DNA of 18,647 nt from Bacteroidales bacterium (GCA_024689525.1 JAILDI010000037.1:1-18647), one strand, 5' to 3'; shown: positions 8,838 to 15,762, counted from the first letter of the stretch. Program-made: numbers and translations. The notes: a model not told the origin generated them from the sequence alone.

Positions 8838-10436
8838 ATGAACAAGAAATACATCTTCATTACCGGCGGTGTGGTATCTTCCCTCGGGAAGGGTATTATT
8901 TCCGCCAGCATTGGCAAATTGCTGCAGGCCAGGGGCTTCAAGGTGACCATCCAGAAATTCGACCCCTACATCAACATCGACCCCGGCACCCTGAATCCAT
9001 ATGAACACGGGGAGTGCTACGTGACCAACGACGGCATGGAGACCGACCTGGACCTCGGGCATTACGAGCGCTTCACGGGCATCCACACCACACGGGACAA
9101 CTCCGTGACCACAGGCAGGATATACAAGACCGTCATCGACCGGGAAAGGCACGGGGACTACCTCGGCAAGACCATCCAGGTCGTACCTCATATCACCGAC
9201 GAGATCAAGCGCAGGATGCTCCGGAAGGATCTTGAAGAGGATCTGGACTTCATAATTACCGAGGTTGGCGGCACGATAGGCGATATCGAGAGCGCCCCCT
9301 TCATGGAGGCCATACGCCAGATGCGGTGGGAACTCGGCAGGGACGCTGTGTGCGTTCATCTGACCTACGTTCCCTACCTGAAAGCGGCGGAAGAGCTGAA
9401 GACCAAGCCCACGCAGCACAGCGTCAAGGAACTGCTGGGCATGGGGATACAGCCGGACATCCTGGTCCTGCGCACCGAACGCCACCTGGACGATGCCATG
9501 CGGATGAAAGTCGCCTCCTTCTGCAACGTCGACCTCGAATGCGTGGTGCAGAGTGAGGATCTGCCCAGCATCTACGAAGTGCCTGTCAGCATGCAGAGGC
9601 AGGGGCTGGATGCCGCCATCCTCCGCAAGATAGGCATCCCGGTGGGGGAGACTCCTGCGATGAAGAACTGGCACTCGTTCCTTGCCAAGCAGCGCAACGC
9701 CACCCGCGAGGTGGAGGTCGCCCTGGTCGGCAAATACGACCTTCAGGATGCATACAAGAGCATCCGGGAGAGCCTGAACCTTGCCGGTATCTACAACGGT
9801 GTGAAGGTGAAGATCCAGTTCATAAACAGCGAAGGCGTCACACGGAAGAACATTGCCGGGCTGCTCTCGGGCATGGCCGGAGTGGTAATCTGCCCGGGAT
9901 TCGGACAGAGAGGGATAGAGGGGAAGATCATTGCCACCGAGTATGCCCGCACGCACGACATTCCCTGCTTCGGCATCTGCCTGGGAATGCAGATGATGGT
10001 CATAGAGTTTGCCCGTAACGTCCTCGGCCTGGCAGACGCGGACAGCAGCGAAATGAATCCTTCTACGCCGCATAATGTCATCGACCTGATGGAAGAGCAG
10101 AAGAATATAACCCAGATGGGCGGCACCATGAGGCTTGGCGCGTATCCCTGCCGGATACGCCCGGGCAGCCGTGCGTCCGAGGCCTATGACGGGCAGGAAA
10201 ACATCCAGGAACGTCACAGGCACCGCTATGAGTTCAACAACCGCTTCAGGGAAGATTTCGAGAAGGCCGGCATGCAATGCGTGGGTGTCAACCCTGATGC
10301 AGACCTGGTGGAAATCGTCGAAATCCCCTCGCTGCGCTGGTACATCGGCACCCAGTTCCATCCCGAGTATTCCTCCACGGTGCTGCATCCTCACCCGCTG
10401 TTCATGAGTTTTGTCAAAGCGATATGTTTGTCTTAA
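8838..10436 (+). CDS. pyrG: CTP synthase (glutamine-hydrolysing)
   Basis: Catalyses UTP + ATP + glutamine to CTP, the last step of de novo pyrimidine nucleotide synthesis. 532 residues, full length. The N-terminal amidoligase domain (about 1-265) begins with TGGVVSSLGKGI and contains KFDPYINIDPGTLNPYEHGE. The C-terminal class I glutamine amidotransferase domain (about 285-532) has the nucleophile Cys381 in CFGICLGMQ and the His508/Glu510 pair in FHPEY. The glutamine-binding loop reads CPGFGQRGIEGK, with Pro where the E. coli enzyme has a first Gly; I believe this is common in Bacteroidota. ATG at 8838 lies 7 nt after glnN, and the fucosidase ATG follows 1 nt after the stop. Confidence 0.97.
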   Translation: MNKKYIFITGGVVSSLGKGIISASIGKLLQARGFKVTIQKFDPYINIDPGTLNPYEHGECYVTNDGMETDLDLGHYERFTGIHTTRDNSVTTGRIYKTVIDRERHGDYLGKTIQVVPHITDEIKRRMLRKDLEEDLDFIITEVGGTIGDIESAPFMEAIRQMRWELGRDAVCVHLTYVPYLKAAEELKTKPTQHSVKELLGMGIQPDILVLRTERHLDDAMRMKVASFCNVDLECVVQSEDLPSIYEVPVSMQRQGLDAAILRKIGIPVGETPAMKNWHSFLAKQRNATREVEVALVGKYDLQDAYKSIRESLNLAGIYNGVKVKIQFINSEGVTRKNIAGLLSGMAGVVICPGFGQRGIEGKIIATEYARTHDIPCFGICLGMQMMVIEFARNVLGLADADSSEMNPSTPHNVIDLMEEQKNITQMGGTMRLGAYPCRIRPGSRASEAYDGQENIQERHRHRYEFNNRFREDFEKAGMQCVGVNPDADLVEIVEIPSLRWYIGTQFHPEYSSTVLHPHPLFMSFVKAICLS

Positions 10437-10437
10437 T

Positions 10438-11778
10438 ATGAATAAACGTATTATCGTAATATGCGCCTTTCTGGTAGCATTTGCCACGGGGTGCACCGAT
10501 AAAAAGACATCTTCGGATGTGTCCCTGAAACTGGATCCGCAAAAGGTAGAGTGGTTCAAAGATGCCAAATTCGGAATGTTCATCCACTGGGGGCTGTATT
10601 CCATCCTGGAAGGTAGCTACAATGGGCACACAATGCCCGATAAGTCGTTCCCGCAGGGAAACTCGTGGTACGCCGAATGGATCAAGCCCCGTCTTGAGGT
10701 GCCCGACGACTACTACAATGGGCTTGTTAACGAGTTTAACCCGGTAAATTATGACCCTGAAAGCTGGGTCAGGGAGGCCTTCAACGCAGGAATGAAGTAT
10801 CTGGTGATCACTGCAAAACACCATGATGGTTTCGCCCTTTGGGATTCCAAAGTGTCGGACTTCGATATCGCCGCGACTCCTTACAAGAAAGACCTGCTCG
10901 GCCCTCTGGTGGCTGCATGCAAGAAATATGGCCTCAAATATGGATTCTATTATTCTCACTGGCAGGATTGGGAAGATCCGGACGGAGCAATGCCGTTTTG
11001 GTATCCCTGGCGTCCTGATGAAGACTTCGAAAAGTATTGGCAGAGGAAATCCCTTCCGCAGGTAAAGGAACTAATCGAGAAATACGATCCCGACCTTCTT
11101 TGGTTTGACACCTGGGGCTGGGACAACCACATCACCCCGGAACGACGGGACGAGCTTATTCGCCTGGTGAGGACTTATAGCGACAAATGCCTCATAAACG
11201 GCCGTATATGCTTCTCGAATCCGGGGGAGAACATCGATTTCCTGGAGATGCACGACAATTCTTATCCTAAGGAGATGCTGGACAAGCCTTGGCAGACTCC
11301 GGCTACCATGCAGAACTCCTGGGCATATCATAGCAAGGATTATAACTGGAAGCCGGCGACAAGGATGCTGCGTTATCTGGTCAGCAATACCTCGATGGGA
11401 GGCAACTATCTGCTTAACGTCGGCCCCAAGGCGGACGGCACGCTCCCGGTTCCGGCCGTGAGGCGCCTCAGGGAGATGGGAGCATGGCTGGGGGCAAACG
11501 GAGAGGCTATTTACGGTACGAAACCGTCATCGCTTAAAGTGGATGATGGGGAAGTGTATCTTACGGAGAAAACGGATGGGGATGAGAAGTACCTCTATAT
11601 CTTAATAACGGAGCCCAAATCCTCTGTCTCGATCCCTTCTGTGCTTACAAAAGGGTGTTGCGCACTTGAGACCGGGCAGGTTTTGGATATTGCGAGCGAA
11701 GGCGGATGCACCGAAATCCGCATTCCCGAGAGCCTGTTCAAAGATAGTTCGATAGTTGTTCTGAAGGCTGAATTGTAA
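10438..11778 (+). CDS. GH29 alpha-L-fucosidase, lipoprotein
   Basis: Retaining glycoside hydrolase family 29 enzyme that removes alpha-linked L-fucose, for example from mucin or milk-type glycans. 446 residues from the ATG at 10438. This start was chosen because it yields a lipoprotein signal (hydrophobic 5-17, then ATGC with Cys19); the frame is open 27 nt upstream inside pyrG, but that adds an unlikely leader. The protein is therefore probably anchored in the outer or inner membrane. Family motifs: WFKDAKFGMFIHWG near 40, HHDGF at 128-132, LWFDTWGWD with predicted nucleophile Asp224, then MHDN (Asp273), NSWAYH near 293-298 and GGNYLLNVGP. A C-terminal beta domain follows. Position 286 is Gln where many relatives have W-E. 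The 1-nt gap to pyrG suggests co-transcription despite the unrelated function. Confidence 0.92.
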   Translation: MNKRIIVICAFLVAFATGCTDKKTSSDVSLKLDPQKVEWFKDAKFGMFIHWGLYSILEGSYNGHTMPDKSFPQGNSWYAEWIKPRLEVPDDYYNGLVNEFNPVNYDPESWVREAFNAGMKYLVITAKHHDGFALWDSKVSDFDIAATPYKKDLLGPLVAACKKYGLKYGFYYSHWQDWEDPDGAMPFWYPWRPDEDFEKYWQRKSLPQVKELIEKYDPDLLWFDTWGWDNHITPERRDELIRLVRTYSDKCLINGRICFSNPGENIDFLEMHDNSYPKEMLDKPWQTPATMQNSWAYHSKDYNWKPATRMLRYLVSNTSMGGNYLLNVGPKADGTLPVPAVRRLREMGAWLGANGEAIYGTKPSSLKVDDGEVYLTEKTDGDEKYLYILITEPKSSVSIPSVLTKGCCALETGQVLDIASEGGCTEIRIPESLFKDSSIVVLKAEL

Positions 11779-11800
11779 AGTTTTTGTCATTATTTTCAAA

Positions 11801-11816
11801 ATATCGCTTGCGATAT
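11801..11816. promoter_or_regulatory. Inverted repeat, candidate operator of the ferritin-gpx-marR operon
   Basis: ATATCGCTTGCGATAT: two perfect 7-nt arms around a TT centre. The -33 TTG (11808-11810) lies in the middle of it, so a bound protein would block the promoter. The size fits a MarR/OhrR dimer site. A partial second copy, CGATATAAA, occurs at 11811-11819 and again at 11847-11855, downstream of the -7 box. Binding by the OhrR-like protein at 12877-13317 is inference. Confidence 0.5.
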
Positions 11817-11837
11817 AAAAATAAAGTTGTATATTTG
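11808..11837 (+). promoter_or_regulatory. Bacteroidota-type promoter of the ferritin-gpx-marR operon
   Basis: TTG at 11808-11810, a 19-nt spacer, then TATATTTG at 11830-11837, an exact TAnnTTTG box. It gives a leader of about 35 nt before the ATG at 11878. It is among the best promoter matches in the window and overlaps the inverted repeat at 11801-11816. Confidence 0.65.
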
Positions 11838-11877
11838 CGTCGTGAACGATATAAATAACAACTAACAATAAATCATT

Positions 11878-12333
11878 ATGGACTTTACAAACACAATTCA
11901 GATCTCTCAGATGATCATCAACGAGCTTGCCGGCAGCGCTTTCGTACACAAGATGCAGGGACAACTCTTAAAGAGCCAGGGCTTCACGAAGCTGGGCGAG
12001 AAGTACATCGGCCATTATACAGAAGAAATGGCCTGGGTGGAGAAATATACCGACCGCATGCTCGACCTTGGAGTCGTTCCCGAAGTAAAGGTTTGCAGCG
12101 AGGCAAAGCTGATCGAAGATCCCAAGGCTTACATCGAGGCTGACTACAAACTTCAGAAGGAAGGCGTAGAGACACTCTACAAAGCAATGCCCGCTCTTGC
12201 AGGCGACCCCACCACCTACGACCTTACCAAAGCTTATCTGCTGGACGAGGAAGAGGACCTGTACTGGGACGAGGAGCAGCTGGATCTCATCGAGAAGATC
12301 GGTTATCAGAACTGGCTTGTTAAACAGCTGTAA
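11878..12333 (+). CDS. Bacterioferritin-like protein with altered diiron site
   Basis: 151-residue four-helix ferritin-like protein that aligns end to end, by eye, with E. coli bacterioferritin; the C-terminus DEEEDLYWDEEQLDLIEK parallels DEEGHIDWLETELDLIQK. Bacterioferritins form shells that oxidise and store iron and bind haem. Matching ligand positions: Glu16 (E18), Glu50 (E51) and Glu124 (E127) are kept, but Trp53, Gln93 and Asp127 replace H54, E94 and H130. The haem-ligand Met52 position is kept as Met51. The ferroxidase centre therefore looks degenerate. First gene of an operon with glutathione peroxidase (1-nt gap) and an OhrR-like regulator, suggesting a role in peroxide or iron stress. 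It could also be a divergent ferritin-like subfamily with another metal site. Confidence 0.8.
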   Translation: MDFTNTIQISQMIINELAGSAFVHKMQGQLLKSQGFTKLGEKYIGHYTEEMAWVEKYTDRMLDLGVVPEVKVCSEAKLIEDPKAYIEADYKLQKEGVETLYKAMPALAGDPTTYDLTKAYLLDEEEDLYWDEEQLDLIEKIGYQNWLVKQL

Positions 12334-12334
12334 T

Positions 12335-12877
12335 ATGGCAAAGATCTATGACTTCAAGACTCTTAACAACAAGGGCCTTGAATTTGACTTCGCGCAGTTT
12401 GAAGGCAAAGTGCTGCTTATTGTGAACACTGCGTCCAAGTGTGGTTTTACCCCTCAGTATGACGGCCTGGAGGCCCTTTATCAGAAATATAAGGATAGGG
12501 GATTGGCCATCGTAGGTTTCCCTTGTGACCAGTTCGCCCATCAGGAGCCCGGCTCCGACGAGGAAATCGCGGAGTTCTGCCGCATCAATCACGGAGTCAC
12601 TTTCCAGCTGATGAAGAAGATTGACGTGAACGGCCCCACAGAGGATCCTGTATATACTTATCTAAAATCTGCGGCCCCTTCAGAGGAATACAAAGGCCTC
12701 AAAGCCAAGGCTACGCAGAAGTTGCTCAAGGGTATCAGCAAAAGTGTCGAGAAAGACAGCGACATACTCTGGAACTTCACAAAGTTCCTGATCAATCGCG
12801 ACGGAACTGTTATCAAGCGTTTCGCTCCGGTTGCCGAGCCTGCATCGTTCGAGAAGGACATTGAGGAGATGTTATAA
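12335..12877 (+). CDS. gpx: Glutathione peroxidase (thioredoxin-type)
   Basis: Thiol peroxidase reducing hydrogen peroxide and organic hydroperoxides; 180 residues from the ATG at 12335. The frame is open further upstream but only across the ferritin-like gene, so the ATG 1 nt after that stop is the start. The thioredoxin-fold motifs are complete: NTASKCGFT with peroxidatic Cys36, FPCDQFAHQEPGS with Gln70, and WNFTKFLI with Trp146/Asn147. Cys82 in EFCRIN sits where thioredoxin-dependent members carry the resolving cysteine, so thioredoxin is a more likely reductant than glutathione. No selenocysteine. No signal peptide, so cytoplasmic. Its TAA overlaps the next ATG (TAATG), indicating translational coupling to the regulator. 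Confidence 0.93.
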   Translation: MAKIYDFKTLNNKGLEFDFAQFEGKVLLIVNTASKCGFTPQYDGLEALYQKYKDRGLAIVGFPCDQFAHQEPGSDEEIAEFCRINHGVTFQLMKKIDVNGPTEDPVYTYLKSAAPSEEYKGLKAKATQKLLKGISKSVEKDSDILWNFTKFLINRDGTVIKRFAPVAEPASFEKDIEEML

Positions 12878-13317
12878 TGGAGGAAAAGTTCAAACTGGAC
12901 AACCAGCTCTGTTTCCGGCTTTACACCGCTTCGAGACTGCTCACTCAGGCATATCATCCACTTCTGAGTGAGCATGGTCTCACATATCCCCAGTATCTGG
13001 TTCTGCTGGTTATTTGGGAGAAAGACGAACAACCGGTGAACGATATCGCCAAACGGCTTATGCTGGAGACCAATACAGTAACGCCCCTCCTGAAAAGGAT
13101 GGAGGCCGAGGGCATAGTAACCCGCAACCAGGGCAAGAAGGATGCCCGCCAAATGATCGTGAAACTCACGAAAAAAGGCCGTGACCTTCAAAAGGCATTG
13201 ACCGATGTACCTGAAACTATGGGCAATGCGGTCCTTTGTGAAAGCTTAACGCCGGAAACCTTTCCCAACCTTTTCGGCATGCTTGATGATATGATTGAAA
13301 AACTCAGTCGAGCGTAA
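12877..13317 (+). CDS. MarR-family regulator, OhrR-like peroxide sensor
   Basis: Winged-helix DNA-binding repressor of 146 residues. The N-terminus LDNQLCFRLYTASR matches the OhrR sensor region: Cys12 corresponds to B. subtilis OhrR Cys15, and Tyr26 and Tyr37 fall exactly at the positions of its Tyr29 and Tyr40, which bind the oxidised cysteine. A second cysteine, Cys121, lies about where two-cysteine OhrR proteins such as that of Xanthomonas have theirs, so an inter-subunit disulfide mechanism is possible. The winged helix spans about 48-102 (recognition helix near TNTVTPLLKRME, wing near RNQGKKDARQ). Last gene of the operon, probably autoregulating it through the inverted repeat at 11801. 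Its 3' end overlaps the convergent gre gene by 14 nt. Confidence 0.88.
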   Translation: MEEKFKLDNQLCFRLYTASRLLTQAYHPLLSEHGLTYPQYLVLLVIWEKDEQPVNDIAKRLMLETNTVTPLLKRMEAEGIVTRNQGKKDARQMIVKLTKKGRDLQKALTDVPETMGNAVLCESLTPETFPNLFGMLDDMIEKLSRA

Positions 13318-13771
13318 TTTTTTCAATCTTGAGGCGCAGTGTTCCGGAAGGGACCTGCGCTTCTGCTATTTCACCAACCTTCTTGCCCATCAGTGCGGCG
13401 CCGATAGGGGATTTTAGGGAAATCCGGCCAGCCTCGAGGTCCATCTCGTGAGGGCTGACTATCTGGAATGTCATACGGGTATTCGTGGCAAGATTCGTGA
13501 ATTCAACCCGGCTCAGAAGGGAAACCCTGTCCTTAGGGAGAGCGTCAGGGTCGATAACGCGTGAATTCTCCAATAGCCTCTGAAGGAAACGGATACGGCT
13601 GATGGTCTTCGCCTGGTTACGCCTTGCCTCACGGTATCCCGCATTATCGCTCCGGTCTCCCTGGGCACTAGCCTCCGCGAGGTCGTCCTTTATCTTTGGG
13701 TAGACCACCTCGATAAGTTGCTTCAACTCGGCTACAAGCTCGTCGTATCGTTGCTTTGACAGGTATTCCAT
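13304..13771 (-). CDS. GreA/GreB-family transcription elongation factor
   Basis: 155-residue Gre factor, which enters the RNA polymerase secondary channel and stimulates cleavage of backtracked RNA. The N-terminal coiled coil spans about 5-75 and the C-terminal FKBP-like domain about 80-155 (SPIGAALMGKKVGEIAEAQVPSGTLRLKI). The hairpin tip reads QGDRSDNAGY, with Asp39 and Asp42 where GreA has Asp41 and Glu44; the acidic pair is kept, with a shorter side chain. GDRS and the following SRIRFLQRLLENSRVID are closer to GreB, while the C-terminal half is more GreA-like; this mix occurs in Bacteroidota paralogues. Start ATG at 13771. Convergent with, and overlapping by 14 nt, the MarR gene. Confidence 0.88.
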   Translation of the reverse strand: MEYLSKQRYDELVAELKQLIEVVYPKIKDDLAEASAQGDRSDNAGYREARRNQAKTISRIRFLQRLLENSRVIDPDALPKDRVSLLSRVEFTNLATNTRMTFQIVSPHEMDLEAGRISLKSPIGAALMGKKVGEIAEAQVPSGTLRLKIEKITLD

Positions 13772-13775
13772 GGCT

Positions 13776-13783
13776 CAAATTTA
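13776..13783 (-). promoter_or_regulatory. Possible -7 box of the gre gene
   Basis: TAAATTTG on the minus strand, an exact TAnnTTTG, ending only 4 nt before the ATG at 13771. No TTG is found at the expected -33 distance. If used, transcription would begin at or very near the A of the start codon, giving a leaderless mRNA. Confidence 0.35.
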
Positions 13784-13804
13784 CTCATTTTCAGCGAAAA
13801 ATAT

Positions 13805-13812
13805 TATATTTG
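13805..13812 (+). promoter_or_regulatory. Possible -7 box of the methyltransferase-like gene
   Basis: TATATTTG, an exact TAnnTTTG, 21 nt before the ATG at 13834. No clear TTG lies 19-21 nt upstream, so this is a half match. It lies in the short divergent region shared with gre. Confidence 0.4.
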
Positions 13813-13833
13813 AAAAATAGATGTCTGGGAATT

Positions 13834-14307
13834 ATGAGGAACGCATTCGGTTATATTCTGGGGTTTCTGGTCTTCGTGGCCGGTATTCCAGCATTGATGT
13901 GGTGGATGTCTGGAAGGCCTTTCCCTTGGGCGCCGGCACTGCCGTGGGCGATTACAGCCATAGTTTTGATGATTCCCGGCCTTGCATTGAGCATCTGGTC
14001 CATAGTGCATATGAAAAGGGTTGGCGAAGGTAATCCTTTCGATGCATACAATCACGAAGTTGCGCCCAGGACAAAGCATCTGATGACTGACGGGCCATAT
14101 AGATTCTCCCGGAATCCTATGCTTTTGGGTGTCTACATTTACGATATCGGCGTTCTTATTTGGCTTCAAAGCCTATGGCCGATAGCATTATTCGCCGTTG
14201 AAATCTTCCTGCTGACGCTGCAGGTCCGTTCCGAAGAGAAGCGCCTCGAGGCCGACTTCGGGGAAGAGTATCGGTTGTACAAACAATCTGTCAGACGTTA
14301 TTTCTGA
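13834..14307 (+). CDS. Isoprenylcysteine carboxyl methyltransferase-family membrane protein
   Basis: 157-residue membrane protein of the ICMT/PEMT-like superfamily. The ATG at 13834 is chosen because it begins directly before the first membrane helix and lies 21 nt after a -7 box; the frame is open upstream but runs into the gre gene. About four hydrophobic segments (5-25, 38-59, 97-111, 113-130). The C-terminal SAM-binding signature is present: GPYRFSRNPMLLG at 87-99 and EEKRLEADFGEEYRLYK at 134-150. Bacterial members methylate unknown small or lipid substrates; protein prenylation is not expected here, so the eukaryotic name gives the family, not the reaction. A 60-nt gap separates it from the ZIP transporter downstream. 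Confidence 0.85.
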   Translation: MRNAFGYILGFLVFVAGIPALMWWMSGRPFPWAPALPWAITAIVLMIPGLALSIWSIVHMKRVGEGNPFDAYNHEVAPRTKHLMTDGPYRFSRNPMLLGVYIYDIGVLIWLQSLWPIALFAVEIFLLTLQVRSEEKRLEADFGEEYRLYKQSVRRYF

Positions 14308-14367
14308 ATATAGAGTGAGGAATCCTGCACAAGAGCATGGAATTCAATATCTGATTAATCATAATGT

Positions 14368-15183
14368 ATGGCTAGTTATCCAGACTTTGTACAATACATT
14401 ATCGACCAGTGCTCGGGCGCTGGTGAGATTGTAACTGCATTGATGATTCCTTTCCTGGGGACAGCCCTGGGATCGGCCTTCGTGTTCTTTATGAAGCGCG
14501 ATATGCCCGCCCTGCTTCAAAAGGTGCTGCTTGGTTTTGCTTCTGGCGTTATGGTGGCAGCATCGGTGTGGTCACTGATCATTCCTGCAATAGAGATGGG
14601 GCAGGGGACATCTGCAGTCATAGCCCCGACCATCGGATTGTTAGCCGGTTTTGCCTTCCTGCTCCTGATAGACTATATCACGCCGCACCTGCACGCAAAC
14701 GGAGAGACTGAAGGCCCCAAGAGTCGTTTATCCCGCACCGCCAAACTTGCGCTAGCCGTCACCATCCACAACTTCCCGGAAGGAATGGCCGTGGGCGTGG
14801 CCATCGCAGGTGCCCTTACTGCCGATTTCAATATGGCAGGAGCCTTGGCCCTGTCGCTGGGCATAGCCATTCAGAATGTGCCGGAAGGAGCTATCATCTC
14901 AATGCCTTTAAGGGCTGAAGGGAATAGCCGCTGGAGGGCATTCGGCATTGGCGCTTTAAGCGGCATCGTAGAGCCAATCGGAGGCGCACTGGTCCTGCTT
15001 TTGGCTACCTCCATACTGGGTATTATGCCGTATATGTTGACCTTCGCCGCCGGCGCAATGCTCTACGTGGTCGTCGAAGAGTTGGTTCCGGATTATTCTC
15101 AGGGAAAGCACTCAAACATCGGCACAATTGGTTTTGCCATCGGATTTGCGCTGATGATGGTGCTGGATGTCGTGCTAGGATAA
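14368..15183 (+). CDS. ZIP-family metal transporter
   Basis: 271-residue transporter of the ZIP family (GufA/ZupT-like), importing zinc or other divalent metals across the inner membrane. About eight membrane helices. The metal-site motifs are clear: HNFPEG at 134-139 in helix 4 and NVPEG at 170-174 in helix 5, with further acidic ligand candidates Glu202 and Glu237/Glu238. A short cytoplasmic loop with PHLHANGE at 106-113 is the usual His-containing variable loop, here small. The start ATG at 14368 is used; another ATG 4 nt upstream is out of frame. The GNAT gene begins 15 nt after its stop, so the two are likely co-transcribed. The metal cannot be fixed from sequence. Confidence 0.92.
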   Translation: MASYPDFVQYIIDQCSGAGEIVTALMIPFLGTALGSAFVFFMKRDMPALLQKVLLGFASGVMVAASVWSLIIPAIEMGQGTSAVIAPTIGLLAGFAFLLLIDYITPHLHANGETEGPKSRLSRTAKLALAVTIHNFPEGMAVGVAIAGALTADFNMAGALALSLGIAIQNVPEGAIISMPLRAEGNSRWRAFGIGALSGIVEPIGGALVLLLATSILGIMPYMLTFAAGAMLYVVVEELVPDYSQGKHSNIGTIGFAIGFALMMVLDVVLG

Positions 15184-15198
15184 ACAATAGTGTCAGTC

Positions 15199-15675
15199 AT
15201 GTCAGAATTCATTATACGCCCTGCGGAACCCCGCGACCTGGAAGCGATCAACACGCTCCTGCGACTGGTGCTGGCCGTGCATCATGCCGCCAGGCCGGAC
15301 CTGTTCCGCCCTGCAGGGAAGAAATACACCGACGAAGAACTTCTGTCCATCTTTGATAATCCAAATACCCCGGTCTTCGTATACGACAGGGAAGGAGCCG
15401 TTCTGGGATATGTTTTCTGTGCCATTCAGCATCAAGACAGTGGAGCGCTAATGCCGATTACAACACTTTATGTAGATGATTTATGCGTTATGGAATCGGT
15501 GCGCGGCCTTCATATCGGCACGTCATTGTTCAAATATGTGAAGGCGTTTGCAAAGGAGAAAGGATGCCACAACATCACCCTTCACGTCTGGGAAGGAAAC
15601 CCGGGAGCAAAGGCATTTTACGAGTCCCAGGGGATGGCGCCTCAATTTACATCGATGGAGCTATTATGCAAATAG
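15199..15675 (+). CDS. GNAT-family N-acetyltransferase
   Basis: 158-residue acetyl-CoA-dependent acetyltransferase of the GNAT superfamily; the acceptor substrate is unknown. It opens with the typical IIRPAEPRDLEAIN strand-helix. Motif A, the acetyl-CoA pyrophosphate loop, is VRGLHIGTSLF at 101-111. Motif B contains LHVWEGNPGAKAFYESQGM at 128-146, characteristic of ribosomal-protein/small-molecule GNATs. The ATG at 15199 is preferred over an in-frame GTG at 15190, because the fold begins at once after it. It lies 15 nt downstream of the ZIP gene. A weak inverted repeat (15686-15706) lies just after its stop. Confidence 0.9.
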   Translation: MSEFIIRPAEPRDLEAINTLLRLVLAVHHAARPDLFRPAGKKYTDEELLSIFDNPNTPVFVYDREGAVLGYVFCAIQHQDSGALMPITTLYVDDLCVMESVRGLHIGTSLFKYVKAFAKEKGCHNITLHVWEGNPGAKAFYESQGMAPQFTSMELLCK

Positions 15676-15685
15676 TCCTGGCATT

Positions 15686-15706
15686 TATTTCCCGATGCAG
15701 GAAATA
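15686..15706 (+). repeat. Inverted repeat downstream of the GNAT gene
   Basis: TATTTCC and GGAAATA, 7-nt perfect arms around a 7-nt loop, 10 nt past the GNAT stop. There is no clean run of T after it, so a terminator role is only possible. Confidence 0.35.
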
Positions 15707-15762
15707 GTACAATTTCGTATTATATTGTAAATCAACGATATAACAAAAATACGATTTCAAGT

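Noticed and set aside
9885..9930. CPGFGQRG in CTP synthase instead of the E. coli PGGFGYRG oxyanion loop
   Set aside because: The second Gly is kept, and I recall this PGFG form as usual in Bacteroidota PyrG; the catalytic Cys, His and Glu are all present.
11801..11816. The inverted repeat read as a terminator of the fucosidase gene
   Set aside because: A 7-bp stem with a 2-nt loop and no T-run is a poor terminator, and it overlaps an exact promoter; an operator is the better reading.
12197..12334. Upstream extension of the glutathione peroxidase frame into the ferritin-like gene
   Set aside because: The added residues are Thr/Pro-rich out-of-frame translation of the ferritin-like gene; family length and fold begin at the ATG at 12335.
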